From: Flavobacterium tegetincola DSM 22377
GTDB lineage: Bacteria; Bacteroidota; Bacteroidia; Flavobacteriales; Flavobacteriaceae
Length of the DNA stretch: 64,000 bases
Direction: 5' to 3'
NCBI RefSeq assembly: GCF_000425485.1
Contig: NZ_AUDN01000008.1
Location: 232,566-296,565 of the forward strand
Shown here: positions 24,139 to 33,048 of the stretch, one piece after another
How positions within the stretch are numbered: position 1 is the stretch's first letter
Layout of the letters: every line of letters starts with the position of its first letter
Notes under the pieces: model-generated
Told to the model about the DNA's origin: nothing
The model's input: the letters and a program-made list of their open reading frames with translations, nothing else
Database searches by the model: none
Position numbers and translations under genes: made by a program

Positions 24139-25767
24139 CTATTTCCCAATCGAAAGATTATCAAAATCAGAAACCGTAATTATTTTCTCTAAATCCACGT
24201 CAAAGTAAATTTGAACACTATCACCAACCACGGTAATCGGAAGTTCGTTGGACGATTGCGAAGAACCCACAAAAATCGAAGGACTGTCATTGACCATAAA
24301 ATAATAAAAACTATTGCCGTTCTTGATGTCATTTGATATCCGAGTTACCACGGAATTCAACTTTTTCTTGGTGGTCAAACTTTCACTATCCACACCATTA
24401 TCGGCCATATTATACACGTTTTTATAAGCCATAAGCGCTTCACGCATTGTATTTCCAACACCTACAATCGTGTAATCTTTAATGGAAACCATCGCAAACA
24501 TTTTAACCAAACCGCCATCATCTTTCAAAGTCATTACATACGTTGGAATATTATTAATCACATACGGAATAGGCAATGAAGCATGATATCCCTTCTCCTG
24601 TACTTTCCCTTCCGCGGAACTTTGAGCCGCATATTCTGTCGCACCACTTTGTTTATAATACGTCGTTTCCTTGGTTCGCGTATCTACCAGAACAAAACCA
24701 ACTGTGGATTCCTCTTTTCCAACCGAAGATAATCCGGTATACCAATACGATTTGTGATTTTCACCGTAGACCAAAGTCAAACCTTCTGTAGTTTGCAATT
24801 TATTTTCATTGGACCAGTTCCAGTAGCCTTGGACGTATTCGCCCCAATCAGAAAGTTGTTCCTCAATAAAATGGATCGGTTGAATTCTATCTACCCAAAG
24901 TGGCGTTTCTTCCATTGAATACTCGGTAATAACACCCGTTTGAGCATCTACAATTAGCGTTCCGGTGGCATTGCTTCCGCCAAAACCAATTTCCTTTTTA
25001 TAGGTAGTTACAATCCAAAAAGGATTCCCTTCATCATCAATTTCAAAACTAAAATCAGTCAAACCGGTAGTTGTATATCCCTTGAAATAAACGTGTCTTT
25101 CAATTTCAGAACCAAAAAATGCTTCCGGTTGGTATTTAATTTTTACCGGCTTTCCGTTGATCTCTTGTACTAATTTCACGTCGCGTTCATTCGTTGCCGA
25201 TACCATTACATAACCTGGAGTTCCTTCGCTGTTGTTCATCCATTTTAAAAAACCCGTGTGCAAAAGTGGGGCAACCCAATACAATTTGTTATCTACTTTC
25301 TGAATGGTAAATTCTCCTATTTCCGCCTGACTACCTAAAGAAGGTTGCGAGCCAATGATTTTTTCGCCTAACAACATTGCCAATCTTTCGTCAACTACTC
25401 TAATCTCGTCTAAAGAAATCGGAGCGATGTGATTTTTTAAATCGTCACCGTTTTTAACTTCACCAATTAAATTGCGATACGTTTCGCTTCTGAACATCGG
25501 AAGTGACGTTACCAAAGGCAAAATGATGACGTAAGCCAGAACAATTGCAATTAAAATTTTGAAAATCTTACTCGGTTTTTGAGTGATAATCAATTGTTTA
25601 TTGGCAGGATTTACAGCTAATTTGGTAAAAAGAACTACTCCAATTAAAAGTAAAAGTAGTATTAAAATGGGCAACTGTACGAAACCATAATTCAGTACCG
25701 GTTGACCAAAATAAAACATTAGAAGAGCAACAAGAACTAAAACGATTACCGCAAATATTTTTTTCAT
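24139..25767 (-). CDS. Large membrane-anchored protein of unknown function
   Basis: The 542-residue protein has three N-terminal hydrophobic segments (about 4-22, 30-50, 70-92) followed by a long extracytoplasmic domain. The domain contains PepSY-like motifs such as GTLIVDAQTGVITEY and VGFVLVDTRTKETTYY, where a strand is followed by D-xxTGxI turns. This suggests a ligand-binding or inhibitor-like periplasmic domain, but I cannot name the family with certainty. It is co-directional with the following small membrane protein. Confidence 0.75.
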   Translation of the reverse strand: MKKIFAVIVLVLVALLMFYFGQPVLNYGFVQLPILILLLLLIGVVLFTKLAVNPANKQLIITQKPSKIFKILIAIVLAYVIILPLVTSLPMFRSETYRNLIGEVKNGDDLKNHIAPISLDEIRVVDERLAMLLGEKIIGSQPSLGSQAEIGEFTIQKVDNKLYWVAPLLHTGFLKWMNNSEGTPGYVMVSATNERDVKLVQEINGKPVKIKYQPEAFFGSEIERHVYFKGYTTTGLTDFSFEIDDEGNPFWIVTTYKKEIGFGGSNATGTLIVDAQTGVITEYSMEETPLWVDRIQPIHFIEEQLSDWGEYVQGYWNWSNENKLQTTEGLTLVYGENHKSYWYTGLSSVGKEESTVGFVLVDTRTKETTYYKQSGATEYAAQSSAEGKVQEKGYHASLPIPYVINNIPTYVMTLKDDGGLVKMFAMVSIKDYTIVGVGNTMREALMAYKNVYNMADNGVDSESLTTKKKLNSVVTRISNDIKNGNSFYYFMVNDSPSIFVGSSQSSNELPITVVGDSVQIYFDVDLEKIITVSDFDNLSIGK

Positions 25768-25922
25768 AACTTATAGTTTGATTATTAAATAAGTCGCAAA
25801 TAAGAGCAAATGTTACATTTATTGCCGATTAAGTTTTCAAATTGGCGGCAAAATGATTCAGAAATTGTGCTGAATTGATTAAATACAGTATTTTTGTTTT
25901 CCAATTTATAAAACACTCAAGC

Positions 25923-26798
25923 ATGAAAGCATATATATTTCCAGGACAAGGCGCTCAATTTACAGGAATGGGCAAAGATTTATACGAAAATTCTCCGTTA
26001 GCTAAAGAAATGTTCGAAAAAGCGAATGAAATTTTAGGTTTCAGAATCACAGACATCATGTTTGAAGGAACAGCAGAACAATTGAAGGAAACGAAAGTTA
26101 CACAACCTGCTATTTTCTTACATTCAGTTATTCTAGCAAAAACGTTAGGCGAAGAATTCCAACCGCAAATGATTGCTGGACATTCTTTAGGTGAATTTTC
26201 GGCATTAGTTGCCAATGGAGCTTTATCCTTTGAAGACGGATTACGATTGGTTTCTAAAAGAGCTTTGGCAATGCAAAAAGCCTGTGAAATCACTCCATCT
26301 ACAATGGCAGCCGTTTTACGTTTGGACGATAAAATTGTAGAAGATATTTGTGCTTCAATTGATGGCGTTGTTGTGGCTGCAAATTACAATTGTCCAGGGC
26401 AATTAGTGATTTCTGGTGAAACCGTAGCAGTTGAAAAAGCGTGTGAAGCACTTTTAGCCGCTGGAGCAAAACGGGCTATTATTTTACCTGTTGGTGGTGC
26501 ATTTCATTCGCCAATGATGGAACCGGCTCGCGAAGAATTAGCTGCAGCAATTGAAGCGACTACCTTTTCTGAACCAAGTTGTCCAGTCTATCAAAATGTG
26601 ACGGCAACTGCAGTTTCTGACGCTAACGAAATAAAGAAAAACTTAATTATCCAATTGACAGCTCCCGTAAAATGGACACAAACGGTGCAACAAATGATAG
26701 CCGATGGAGCAAGTTCGTTTACGGAAGTTGGCCCGGGACAAGTGTTGATTGGATTGGTTGGAAAAATCAATAAAGAGGTAGCTGTTTTTTCTGCTTAA
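25923..26798 (+). CDS. fabD: Malonyl-CoA-[acyl carrier protein] transacylase
   Basis: The ATG at 25923 gives 291 residues and starts with the family motif MKAYIFPGQGAQFTGMG. The in-frame extension to 25875 is not homologous. The catalytic serine is Ser88 in AGHSLGEFSAL; the catalytic histidine lies in PVGGAFHSPMM. The enzyme transfers malonyl groups from CoA to ACP for fatty acid synthesis, in the cytosol. No other fab genes are adjacent. A short gap separates it from an M23 peptidase gene on the same strand. Confidence 0.96.
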   Translation: MKAYIFPGQGAQFTGMGKDLYENSPLAKEMFEKANEILGFRITDIMFEGTAEQLKETKVTQPAIFLHSVILAKTLGEEFQPQMIAGHSLGEFSALVANGALSFEDGLRLVSKRALAMQKACEITPSTMAAVLRLDDKIVEDICASIDGVVVAANYNCPGQLVISGETVAVEKACEALLAAGAKRAIILPVGGAFHSPMMEPAREELAAAIEATTFSEPSCPVYQNVTATAVSDANEIKKNLIIQLTAPVKWTQTVQQMIADGASSFTEVGPGQVLIGLVGKINKEVAVFSA

Positions 26799-26867
26799 TT
26801 CACTTTAAAATTATATCTTACAAATCCTCATCTACTATTTAGATGGGGATTTTCAAATTTAAACAAC

Positions 26868-27545
26868 ATGACTACATTACAAGAACTATTACAGAAACAA
26901 ACAAACGTCAAAGTCATTGCTCCTGAAATTGACTATTCAGATTATATTCCATTCGACTTATCGGCAACTACTACCGATTTACTAGATTTACCTTTGACCG
27001 ATTCAAAAGCGTTTGAAGAATTTGTTGAGAATTATTTTTCTAAAAACCAAGCTAAAGTGGCTTATGGCGGTTATTTGGAACACCGAAATTTATACAAAAG
27101 AAGCACCGTTTTCAAAGACATCAACATCGAAGAACGGAATATTCACATCGGTTTGGATTTATGGATTAAAGCGGGAATTTCTGTTTTAGCGGCTTTGGAC
27201 GGAACGATTCATAGCTTTCAAAACAACCTGGCATTAGGCGATTATGGTCCAGCGCTTATTTTAGAACACGAAATTGAAGGTTTGACTTTTTATACTTTGT
27301 ATGGACATTTGAGCTTGGAAAGTTTGGATGGAAAAGCGGAAGGACAAGTTGTGAATAAAGGAGAAGTCATTGGCCAACTTGGCGCTCCACCCGTAAATGG
27401 CGATTATGCACCGCATTTACATTTTCAAATTATTGCAGATTTGCAAGGCAAAAAAGGCGATTATCCCGGTGTTTGCTCAAAAACAGAATTGGAGTTTTAC
27501 AAAGAAAATTGCCCAGACCCTAATTTGTTGTTGCAGATTAGATAA
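26868..27545 (+). CDS. M23 family (LytM-type) peptidase
   Basis: The 225-residue protein carries the zinc ligands of M23 peptidases: His93 and Asp97 in HIGLD, and His185 in HLHF, with the catalytic His147 in LYGHLS. It has no signal peptide or membrane anchor, unlike most peptidoglycan endopeptidases of this family. It may therefore act inside the cell or leave by another route. It lies 69 bases downstream of fabD and may share its transcript. Confidence 0.88.
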   Translation: MTTLQELLQKQTNVKVIAPEIDYSDYIPFDLSATTTDLLDLPLTDSKAFEEFVENYFSKNQAKVAYGGYLEHRNLYKRSTVFKDINIEERNIHIGLDLWIKAGISVLAALDGTIHSFQNNLALGDYGPALILEHEIEGLTFYTLYGHLSLESLDGKAEGQVVNKGEVIGQLGAPPVNGDYAPHLHFQIIADLQGKKGDYPGVCSKTELEFYKENCPDPNLLLQIR

Positions 27546-27605
27546 GGCACTTTTACAAGTCAAAATATTTTTAATTGCAAATAAAAAGTTTTTCGTTAAT
27601 TGTTT

Positions 27606-27680
27606 CCTGCAAGGTCTTTTTTTTGACCTTGTAGGAATTGTTAGATTTAAATACCTACAAGGTTTTGAAAACCTTGCAGG
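27606..27680. repeat. Two adjacent cross-related hairpins (CCTGCAAGG / CCTACAAGG)
   Basis: CCTGCAAGGTC (27606-27616) pairs with GACCTTGTAGG (27625-27635), and CCTACAAGGTTTT (27654-27666) pairs with AAAACCTTGCAGG (27668-27680). Arms of the two hairpins are also complementary to each other, so they can form one long alternative stem. The element may terminate the upstream peptidase transcript. Confidence 0.75.
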
Positions 27681-27707
27681 AGTAAGAAAATGATTTAATT
27701 TTGATAA

Positions 27708-27896
27708 TTACGCTTCTGTCTTCCACCACTTTCTGATTAACGATTTCGACAATGCCTTTGCCTCTTCAGCAGTCAAACCTTTGGCGAATTCTTTATCAAA
27801 ATTAAAATCATTACCAATTCCTTGTTGTTGCTTTCTTTCCTGGTACACAGTTGGAGGCTCTTCTACGGTTTTCTTAGTTGTGCTTCTATCTTCCAT
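27708..27896 (-). CDS. Small hypothetical protein (62 aa)
   Basis: A 62-residue hydrophilic product is rich in Glu, Lys and Gln, and ends with a helix LTAEEAKALSKSLIRKWWKTEA. No signal peptide, membrane span or known motif is present. The amphipathic C-terminus suggests a real short protein. It is followed by the repeat hairpins. Confidence 0.5.
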   Translation of the reverse strand: MEDRSTTKKTVEEPPTVYQERKQQQGIGNDFNFDKEFAKGLTAEEAKALSKSLIRKWWKTEA

Positions 27897-27949
27897 AATC
27901 CACTAATTTAAATACAAAATTCATAAATCTGAATAGCATATAGTTGCAG

Positions 27950-28474
27950 TTATTGCAATTCTATTTTATCCAACATAAGTTTAAACGATTCGTTTTTTCC
28001 GTTGCCAATTAAAAAGACAATTTCTTCAAAAGAAGTGGCTTCATAATTGGGTAAATCTAATTTTCGACCTCTAAAAGAAGGATATAAATCAGCTAATTTG
28101 ATTTCAATTGTTTGCCATTCGCCCGAAGTTTTAAAAGTTGTAATGTATGAATGCGAAGTACTTGATTTATCTTTTATTCGAAATTGATAGTCTTTTCCAT
28201 CCCCTTTTAATCGAATTAAAACCGTACTTTTTTCTGTTACAATTATTTTTTCAAATTGGTGACGAACAGATGAAAATCCGCCGTTATTTTTTAACGAAAT
28301 TTCACCTTCAAAAACGCCATTTCCATCGTCGTCAATTAAAAATCGACCATTGGATTCGCCACCCATTACAACGTCATCGACAATTTTCCAATCATTTGTA
28401 ATAGCGTTTTTATCGAAATCATATATCGTTATTGTACTCATAAGTAGCGTTAATTGAATTAGAAAAAGCTTCAT
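27950..28474 (-). CDS. CIA30 family protein
   Basis: The 174-residue product matches the CIA30 family (complex I intermediate-associated protein 30-like, a galactose-binding-like beta-sandwich). Motifs are DWKIVDDVVMGGESNGRF, FSSVRHQF, YQFRIK and, near the end, FLIGNGKNESFKLMLDKIELQ. The hydrophobic first 15 residues could be a signal peptide. In bacteria the function is unknown; assembly of complex I is known only for the mitochondrial relatives. Confidence 0.88.
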   Translation of the reverse strand: MKLFLIQLTLLMSTITIYDFDKNAITNDWKIVDDVVMGGESNGRFLIDDDGNGVFEGEISLKNNGGFSSVRHQFEKIIVTEKSTVLIRLKGDGKDYQFRIKDKSSTSHSYITTFKTSGEWQTIEIKLADLYPSFRGRKLDLPNYEATSFEEIVFLIGNGKNESFKLMLDKIELQ

Positions 28475-28550
28475 TTTATATTATTTTCTCTGTTAAAGAT
28501 AAATAATACAAAATGAAGCTCACTGTAATTATAAAAAAATTATACGATGT

Positions 28551-29567
28551 TTATCCTCTAATTTTTTGTTCCCACATCCAAGCACTAGCTAAACTTTCTT
28601 CTAAAGTCGATTGTGCTTTCCAACCTAAAACTTCATTCGCCTTATCCGTATTGGCGTAAGCCGACGTAATATCGCCTTCTCTTCTTCCTACGATTTGGTA
28701 ATTTAATTTTTTATCTGAAACTTTTTCGAAAGCATTAATTACTTCTAAAACTGAACTTCCTGTTCCTGTACCTAAATTAAATGTTTCTACTTTTTCGAGA
28801 TTCTTATTTTCCAAAAGTCGTTTTAAAGCTATAACGTGGGCTTTCGCCAAATCCACCACGTGAATATAATCGCGAACTGCCGTTCCATCAGGCGTTGGAT
28901 AATCGTCTCCATAAACGGATAATTTCTCGCGTAAACCCATTCCTGTTTGTGTAATAAACGGCACTAAATTTTGTGGAACACCAATTGGTAATTCGCCAAT
29001 TTCCGCTGAAGGATGCGAACCTACTGGATTGAAATAACGCAGTAAAATCGCTTTAATATTTGAAACTTTGGCCACATCAGTAATGATTTCTTCGCCAATT
29101 TGCTTTGTGTTTCCATAAGGAGACATTGCCGATTGAATTGGCGCGTCTTCCGTAATTGGCATTTTTTCGGCTTGACCGTAAACGGTACATGACGAACTAA
29201 AAATAAAACTTGCTTCGTCTTTTTTCTGTAATTCTTGCAACAAGTAAATGAGCGTACTCAAGTTGTTTTCGTAGTACAACAATGGATTTTCCACACTTTC
29301 ACCTACCGCTTTTGAAGCCGCAAAGTGAATTACACCCTTAATATCATGGTGCTTTTCAAAAAAGGATTGTACCGCACTTTTTTCACGTAAATCTAACTTT
29401 TCAAAAATTGGTTTTATGTTTGAAATTGCTTCAATACCCACCATTACTTCTTCCGAAGAATTAGATAAGTTATCTATAATTACCACTTCAAAACCTTCAC
29501 TTTGTAGTTCAACAACTGTATGAGATCCTATAAATCCTAATCCTCCTGTTACAAGTATTTTCATCAT
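28551..29567 (-). CDS. galE: UDP-glucose 4-epimerase
   Basis: The 338-residue short-chain dehydrogenase has the NAD motif TGGLGFIGSH near the start, the catalytic serine in SSSCTVYG, and the YxxxK pair in SPYGNTK. It interconverts UDP-glucose and UDP-galactose for polysaccharide synthesis. The start is the double ATG at 29567 or 29564; the first ATG overlaps the stop of the upstream gene (ATGA), so translation is probably coupled. It is the last gene of a three-gene minus-strand unit with a sugar aminotransferase. Confidence 0.95.
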   Translation of the reverse strand: MMKILVTGGLGFIGSHTVVELQSEGFEVVIIDNLSNSSEEVMVGIEAISNIKPIFEKLDLREKSAVQSFFEKHHDIKGVIHFAASKAVGESVENPLLYYENNLSTLIYLLQELQKKDEASFIFSSSCTVYGQAEKMPITEDAPIQSAMSPYGNTKQIGEEIITDVAKVSNIKAILLRYFNPVGSHPSAEIGELPIGVPQNLVPFITQTGMGLREKLSVYGDDYPTPDGTAVRDYIHVVDLAKAHVIALKRLLENKNLEKVETFNLGTGTGSSVLEVINAFEKVSDKKLNYQIVGRREGDITSAYANTDKANEVLGWKAQSTLEESLASAWMWEQKIRG

Positions 29568-29998
29568 TTTTGTTTTTTGGGTTGTACCGTATAATCAAAT
29601 ACTTTATTATTCTCACGATCGTAAAAATTGTAAAATAACGTAATATTGCGAGTTCTAATTTCTTGCATCACCCGATTTGTATCCAAGTTCATTTGCGCGA
29701 CATGCATCATTTGCGACTTTGCCATTTCAATATCCAACTCAATTGTATCATTGGGAATGTTGATAAAAGTAAAGTGATTCCTCATAGTATCGCCTTTTAT
29801 CGTCACACTATCAAATCTCGTTTCACTATCAATCATCTTTGGTAACGTTCTATTTGTTTCTTCAGAGAGTTCTAGCAACAATTGATTACTACTGTTATCG
29901 TTTGAAAATAAATAATTGGCCCCAAAATATGCTGCTGCAAAACTGACTGCAAAAACAATGATTTGAGCGGGAGTAATTTTTTTAGACTTCTTTTCCAT
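29564..29998 (-). CDS. Single-pass membrane protein of unknown function (144 aa)
   Basis: The product has one N-terminal membrane segment (about 8-28), preceded by a basic KKSKK motif, and a periplasmic mixed domain of about 110 residues containing RNHFTFINIPNDTIELD. Orientation is probably N-in. It lies three bases after the aminotransferase stop and overlaps galE by four bases, so it is in the same operon. No family was recognised. A link to envelope sugars is inferred only from position. Confidence 0.7.
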   Translation of the reverse strand: MEKKSKKITPAQIIVFAVSFAAAYFGANYLFSNDNSSNQLLLELSEETNRTLPKMIDSETRFDSVTIKGDTMRNHFTFINIPNDTIELDIEMAKSQMMHVAQMNLDTNRVMQEIRTRNITLFYNFYDRENNKVFDYTVQPKKQK

Positions 29999-30001
29999 CT
30001 A

Positions 30002-31135
30002 TTATTTACTAAAAAAACTTAAAACCGTTTGCGTAATAAATTCAATTTGATCATCGTCTAATTCCGTATGCATTGGCAATGAAATGACCTCCTTAACCAA
30101 CTGATTGGTAATTGGAAAATCTTCTTCTTTATAACGCGAATCCAAATACGCCTTTTGACTGTGTAATGGAATTGGATAATAAATCGCACATGGAATTTCG
30201 TGATCAAGTAAGTGTTGCATCAAAGCATCGCGGTCAGCGTCCACAATTCGCAACGTATATTGATGAAAAACGTGGCAATCGCAGACATCGCAAATCATTG
30301 GAGCAATAATATTTTTATGTCCGATAAATGCATTAGAATATTTTCTTGCTGCATTTTGACGTGCTGCATTATAATGGTCTAACAAGGGTAATTTTGCATT
30401 TAAAACCGCTGCTTGAATACTATCCAATCTTGAATTTACACCCACTACATCGTGGTGGTATCGAACATACATTCCGTGATTTACAATTCCTCGAATCGTG
30501 TGTGCCAAAGCATCATCGTTGGTAAAAATTGCTCCACCGTCGCCGTAACATCCTAAATTTTTTGAAGGAAAAAATGAAGTTGAACCTACGTGACCAATAG
30601 TTCCTACTTTCTGTTTTTCGCCGTTTTTATTAGTAAAATTAGCACCAATGGCTTGTGCATTGTCCTCAATAACAAATAAGTTATGTTCGTTTGCAATTTC
30701 CATAATGGCATCCATATTTGCGGCACGGCCAAATAAATGTACAGGAACAATTGCTTTGGTCTTTGGTGTTATTGCTTTTCGAATAGCGTCAAGCGAAATG
30801 TTCATATTAACCAAATCTACATCCACTAAAACGGGAGTCAATTGCAATAATGCAATTACCTCAACAGTTGCTGCAAAGGTGAAATCAGCAGTAATTACTT
30901 CGTCCCCAGGTTGCAATCCCAATCCCATCATGGCAATTTGCAACGCATCCGTTCCATTAGCACAAGGAATTACGTGTTTCACACCCATATACGTTTCCAG
31001 ATTCTTCTGAAAAGTGTGCACTTCCGGTCCATTAATGTAAGTATTTGTATCTAAAACCGTTTGAATTGAAGTATTTACGGTCTCTTTTATTTTTTCATAT
31101 TGACTTTTAAGGTCAACCATTTGAATTTTTTTCAT
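30002..31135 (-). CDS. DegT/DnrJ/EryC1/StrS family sugar aminotransferase
   Basis: The start at 31135 (MKKIQMVDLKSQ) gives 377 residues; an ATG eight codons upstream is less likely. The PLP lysine is in TSFFPSKNLGCYGDGGA, and the family motifs PVHLFGRAANMD and VIEDNAQAIGA are present. These enzymes transfer an amino group to a keto-sugar nucleotide for O-antigen, LPS or glycan synthesis. The exact sugar cannot be told. It heads the operon with a small membrane protein and galE, and is divergent from waaA. Confidence 0.93.
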   Translation of the reverse strand: MKKIQMVDLKSQYEKIKETVNTSIQTVLDTNTYINGPEVHTFQKNLETYMGVKHVIPCANGTDALQIAMMGLGLQPGDEVITADFTFAATVEVIALLQLTPVLVDVDLVNMNISLDAIRKAITPKTKAIVPVHLFGRAANMDAIMEIANEHNLFVIEDNAQAIGANFTNKNGEKQKVGTIGHVGSTSFFPSKNLGCYGDGGAIFTNDDALAHTIRGIVNHGMYVRYHHDVVGVNSRLDSIQAAVLNAKLPLLDHYNAARQNAARKYSNAFIGHKNIIAPMICDVCDCHVFHQYTLRIVDADRDALMQHLLDHEIPCAIYYPIPLHSQKAYLDSRYKEEDFPITNQLVKEVISLPMHTELDDDQIEFITQTVLSFFSK

Positions 31136-31239
31136 CTTGATATTACGATTTAAAATCAAGCAAAAATAACAATTTAATATGTCCTATCAATGAAATTCAG
31201 GTAAAGTAATGTAATTTAGCCCGATAAAATTTGACAAAA

Positions 31240-32484
31240 ATGCATCTGCTTTATAATCTTGTAACTTATCTCACTTCGTTTCTATTAAAAATAATTGCGT
31301 TATTCAGCCCAAAGATAAAACTATTTGTCAATGGTAGAATTAATGTACTTTCAACTTTAAAAAGCAAAATTGCTGCTACTGATCAATGCATTTGGTTTCA
31401 CGCTGCTTCTTTAGGCGAATATGAGCAAGGTTTACCGGTTATGGAAGAAATTAAAAATCGTTTTCCGAAACATAAAATTGTATTGACTTTCTTTTCTCCA
31501 TCCGGATACGAAGTGCGTAAAAACACAAAAGTCGCTGATGTGGTAGTATATCTACCTGTAGATACGCCATCCAATGCAAAACAATTTGTAGATATCGTAA
31601 ATCCCGAAATGGCCTTCTTCATCAAATACGAATATTGGCACAACTATTTAAATGAACTAAAAAAACGAGCAACTCCAACCTATCTAATTTCAGGAATTTT
31701 CAGAAGAAATCAATTGTTCTTTAAATGGTATGGCGGATTTTACAGAAACGCACTTAACGCCTTCCACCATTTTTTTGTGCAAAATTCTTCTTCAAAAGAA
31801 CTATTATTGGAATTAAAAAAGACGAATGTAACCGTTTCTGGAGACACACGATTTGACCGTGTTGCTTCGATTTTAGAAAAAGACAATGCACTTGACTTTA
31901 TTCATGAATTTAAAAATAATACTTTAACGGTTGTTGTGGGAAGCTCGTGGCCGAAAGATGAAGATTTATTGGTGAATTTTATTAATTCTACGCATCATAA
32001 TGTAAAATTTATAATCGCACCTCATACTATAAAAGAAGAGCAAATAGCGTCCTTGTCTAAAAAAATGCTCAAAAACACGTTAACCTATTCTGGTTATTCA
32101 ATCGAAACTTTGAGAAAACCAGATTTAAAAGAATATCAAGTATTCATTATTGACACCATTGGGATTTTGACAAAAATATATTCTTATGCAGATATTGCTT
32201 ATGTAGGTGGAGGTTTTGGCAATCCGGGTGTTCATAACATTTTAGAACCGGCTACTTTTGGTGTTCCAATTGTGATCGGACCCAACTATTCGCATTTTGC
32301 CGAAGCCACTGCGTTGGTAAATATGGAAGGTTGTCTATCCATTTCTAATCAAAATGAATTGAATGAAGCATTTGAAAACTTGATTCAAAATGAAGACATT
32401 CGAGCAGAAAAAGGACATATTTGCAGCACTTTCGTGCAAATGAATAAAAATGCAACTGAAATTATTTTAAAAGAAATTTTATGA
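31240..32484 (+). CDS. waaA: 3-deoxy-D-manno-octulosonic acid (Kdo) transferase
   Basis: The ATG at 31240 gives 414 residues. A membrane-associating hydrophobic helix is followed by the GT-B signature HAASLGEYEQGLPV, with the catalytic Glu, and the C-terminal nucleotide-sugar motif YVGGGFGNPGVHNILEPATFGVPIVIGPNYSHF. The enzyme adds Kdo to lipid A precursor at the inner membrane in LPS synthesis. Its stop overlaps the ATG of the following acetyltransferase gene (ATGA). Confidence 0.95.
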   Translation: MHLLYNLVTYLTSFLLKIIALFSPKIKLFVNGRINVLSTLKSKIAATDQCIWFHAASLGEYEQGLPVMEEIKNRFPKHKIVLTFFSPSGYEVRKNTKVADVVVYLPVDTPSNAKQFVDIVNPEMAFFIKYEYWHNYLNELKKRATPTYLISGIFRRNQLFFKWYGGFYRNALNAFHHFFVQNSSSKELLLELKKTNVTVSGDTRFDRVASILEKDNALDFIHEFKNNTLTVVVGSSWPKDEDLLVNFINSTHHNVKFIIAPHTIKEEQIASLSKKMLKNTLTYSGYSIETLRKPDLKEYQVFIIDTIGILTKIYSYADIAYVGGGFGNPGVHNILEPATFGVPIVIGPNYSHFAEATALVNMEGCLSISNQNELNEAFENLIQNEDIRAEKGHICSTFVQMNKNATEIILKEIL

Positions 32485-32930
32485 TTGAATTCAACCCTTT
32501 AAAAAAATCCGATATAGAAGAAATTGTTCCAATGATGGAAGATTTCTACGCAATTGATAACTATCCGATCGAAGCTGAAACGACAAAGAAATTGTTTGAA
32601 ACCTTTGTGGCAGATCAAAATTTAGGTCATTGTTGGCTGATTTCGTACGACAAAACAGTTGTTGGATATGTAATTCTAACCTATATTTTTAGTTTTGAAT
32701 ACAAAGGAAAAATCGCATTCTTAGACGAACTTTACCTTAATGAAAATGCTAGAGGAAAGGGAATTGGTAAAAAAACTTTGGAATTTGTACGCAATCAAGC
32801 GCATCAGAACGATTTGAAATTGGTTTACTTGGAAATTGAGCCACACAATGCAGTAGCTAAAAAATTATACCTATCAAATGATTTCACGATACACAACAGA
32901 CAAATTATGAAATACGTTACAAAGCCCTAA
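32481..32930 (+). CDS. GNAT family N-acetyltransferase
   Basis: The 149-residue protein has the acetyl-CoA-binding signature ENARGKGIGKKTLEFV (R/Q-x-x-G-x-G/A) and the following strand and helix (VYLEIEPHNAVAKKLYLSNDF). The substrate is unknown. It overlaps waaA by four bases, so the two are translationally coupled, though a functional connection is unclear. Confidence 0.92.
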   Translation: MIEFNPLKKSDIEEIVPMMEDFYAIDNYPIEAETTKKLFETFVADQNLGHCWLISYDKTVVGYVILTYIFSFEYKGKIAFLDELYLNENARGKGIGKKTLEFVRNQAHQNDLKLVYLEIEPHNAVAKKLYLSNDFTIHNRQIMKYVTKP

Positions 32931-33048
32931 AAAATGTTAAATCTACTTTTTTAAGCACTTTAAATGGTATATTGCCAAACATTTCGTCCAAAGCGAAGTG
33001 TTTTTTCGTTTTTACTAAAACCTATTTTATTTTTTTAAAACAACGCAC

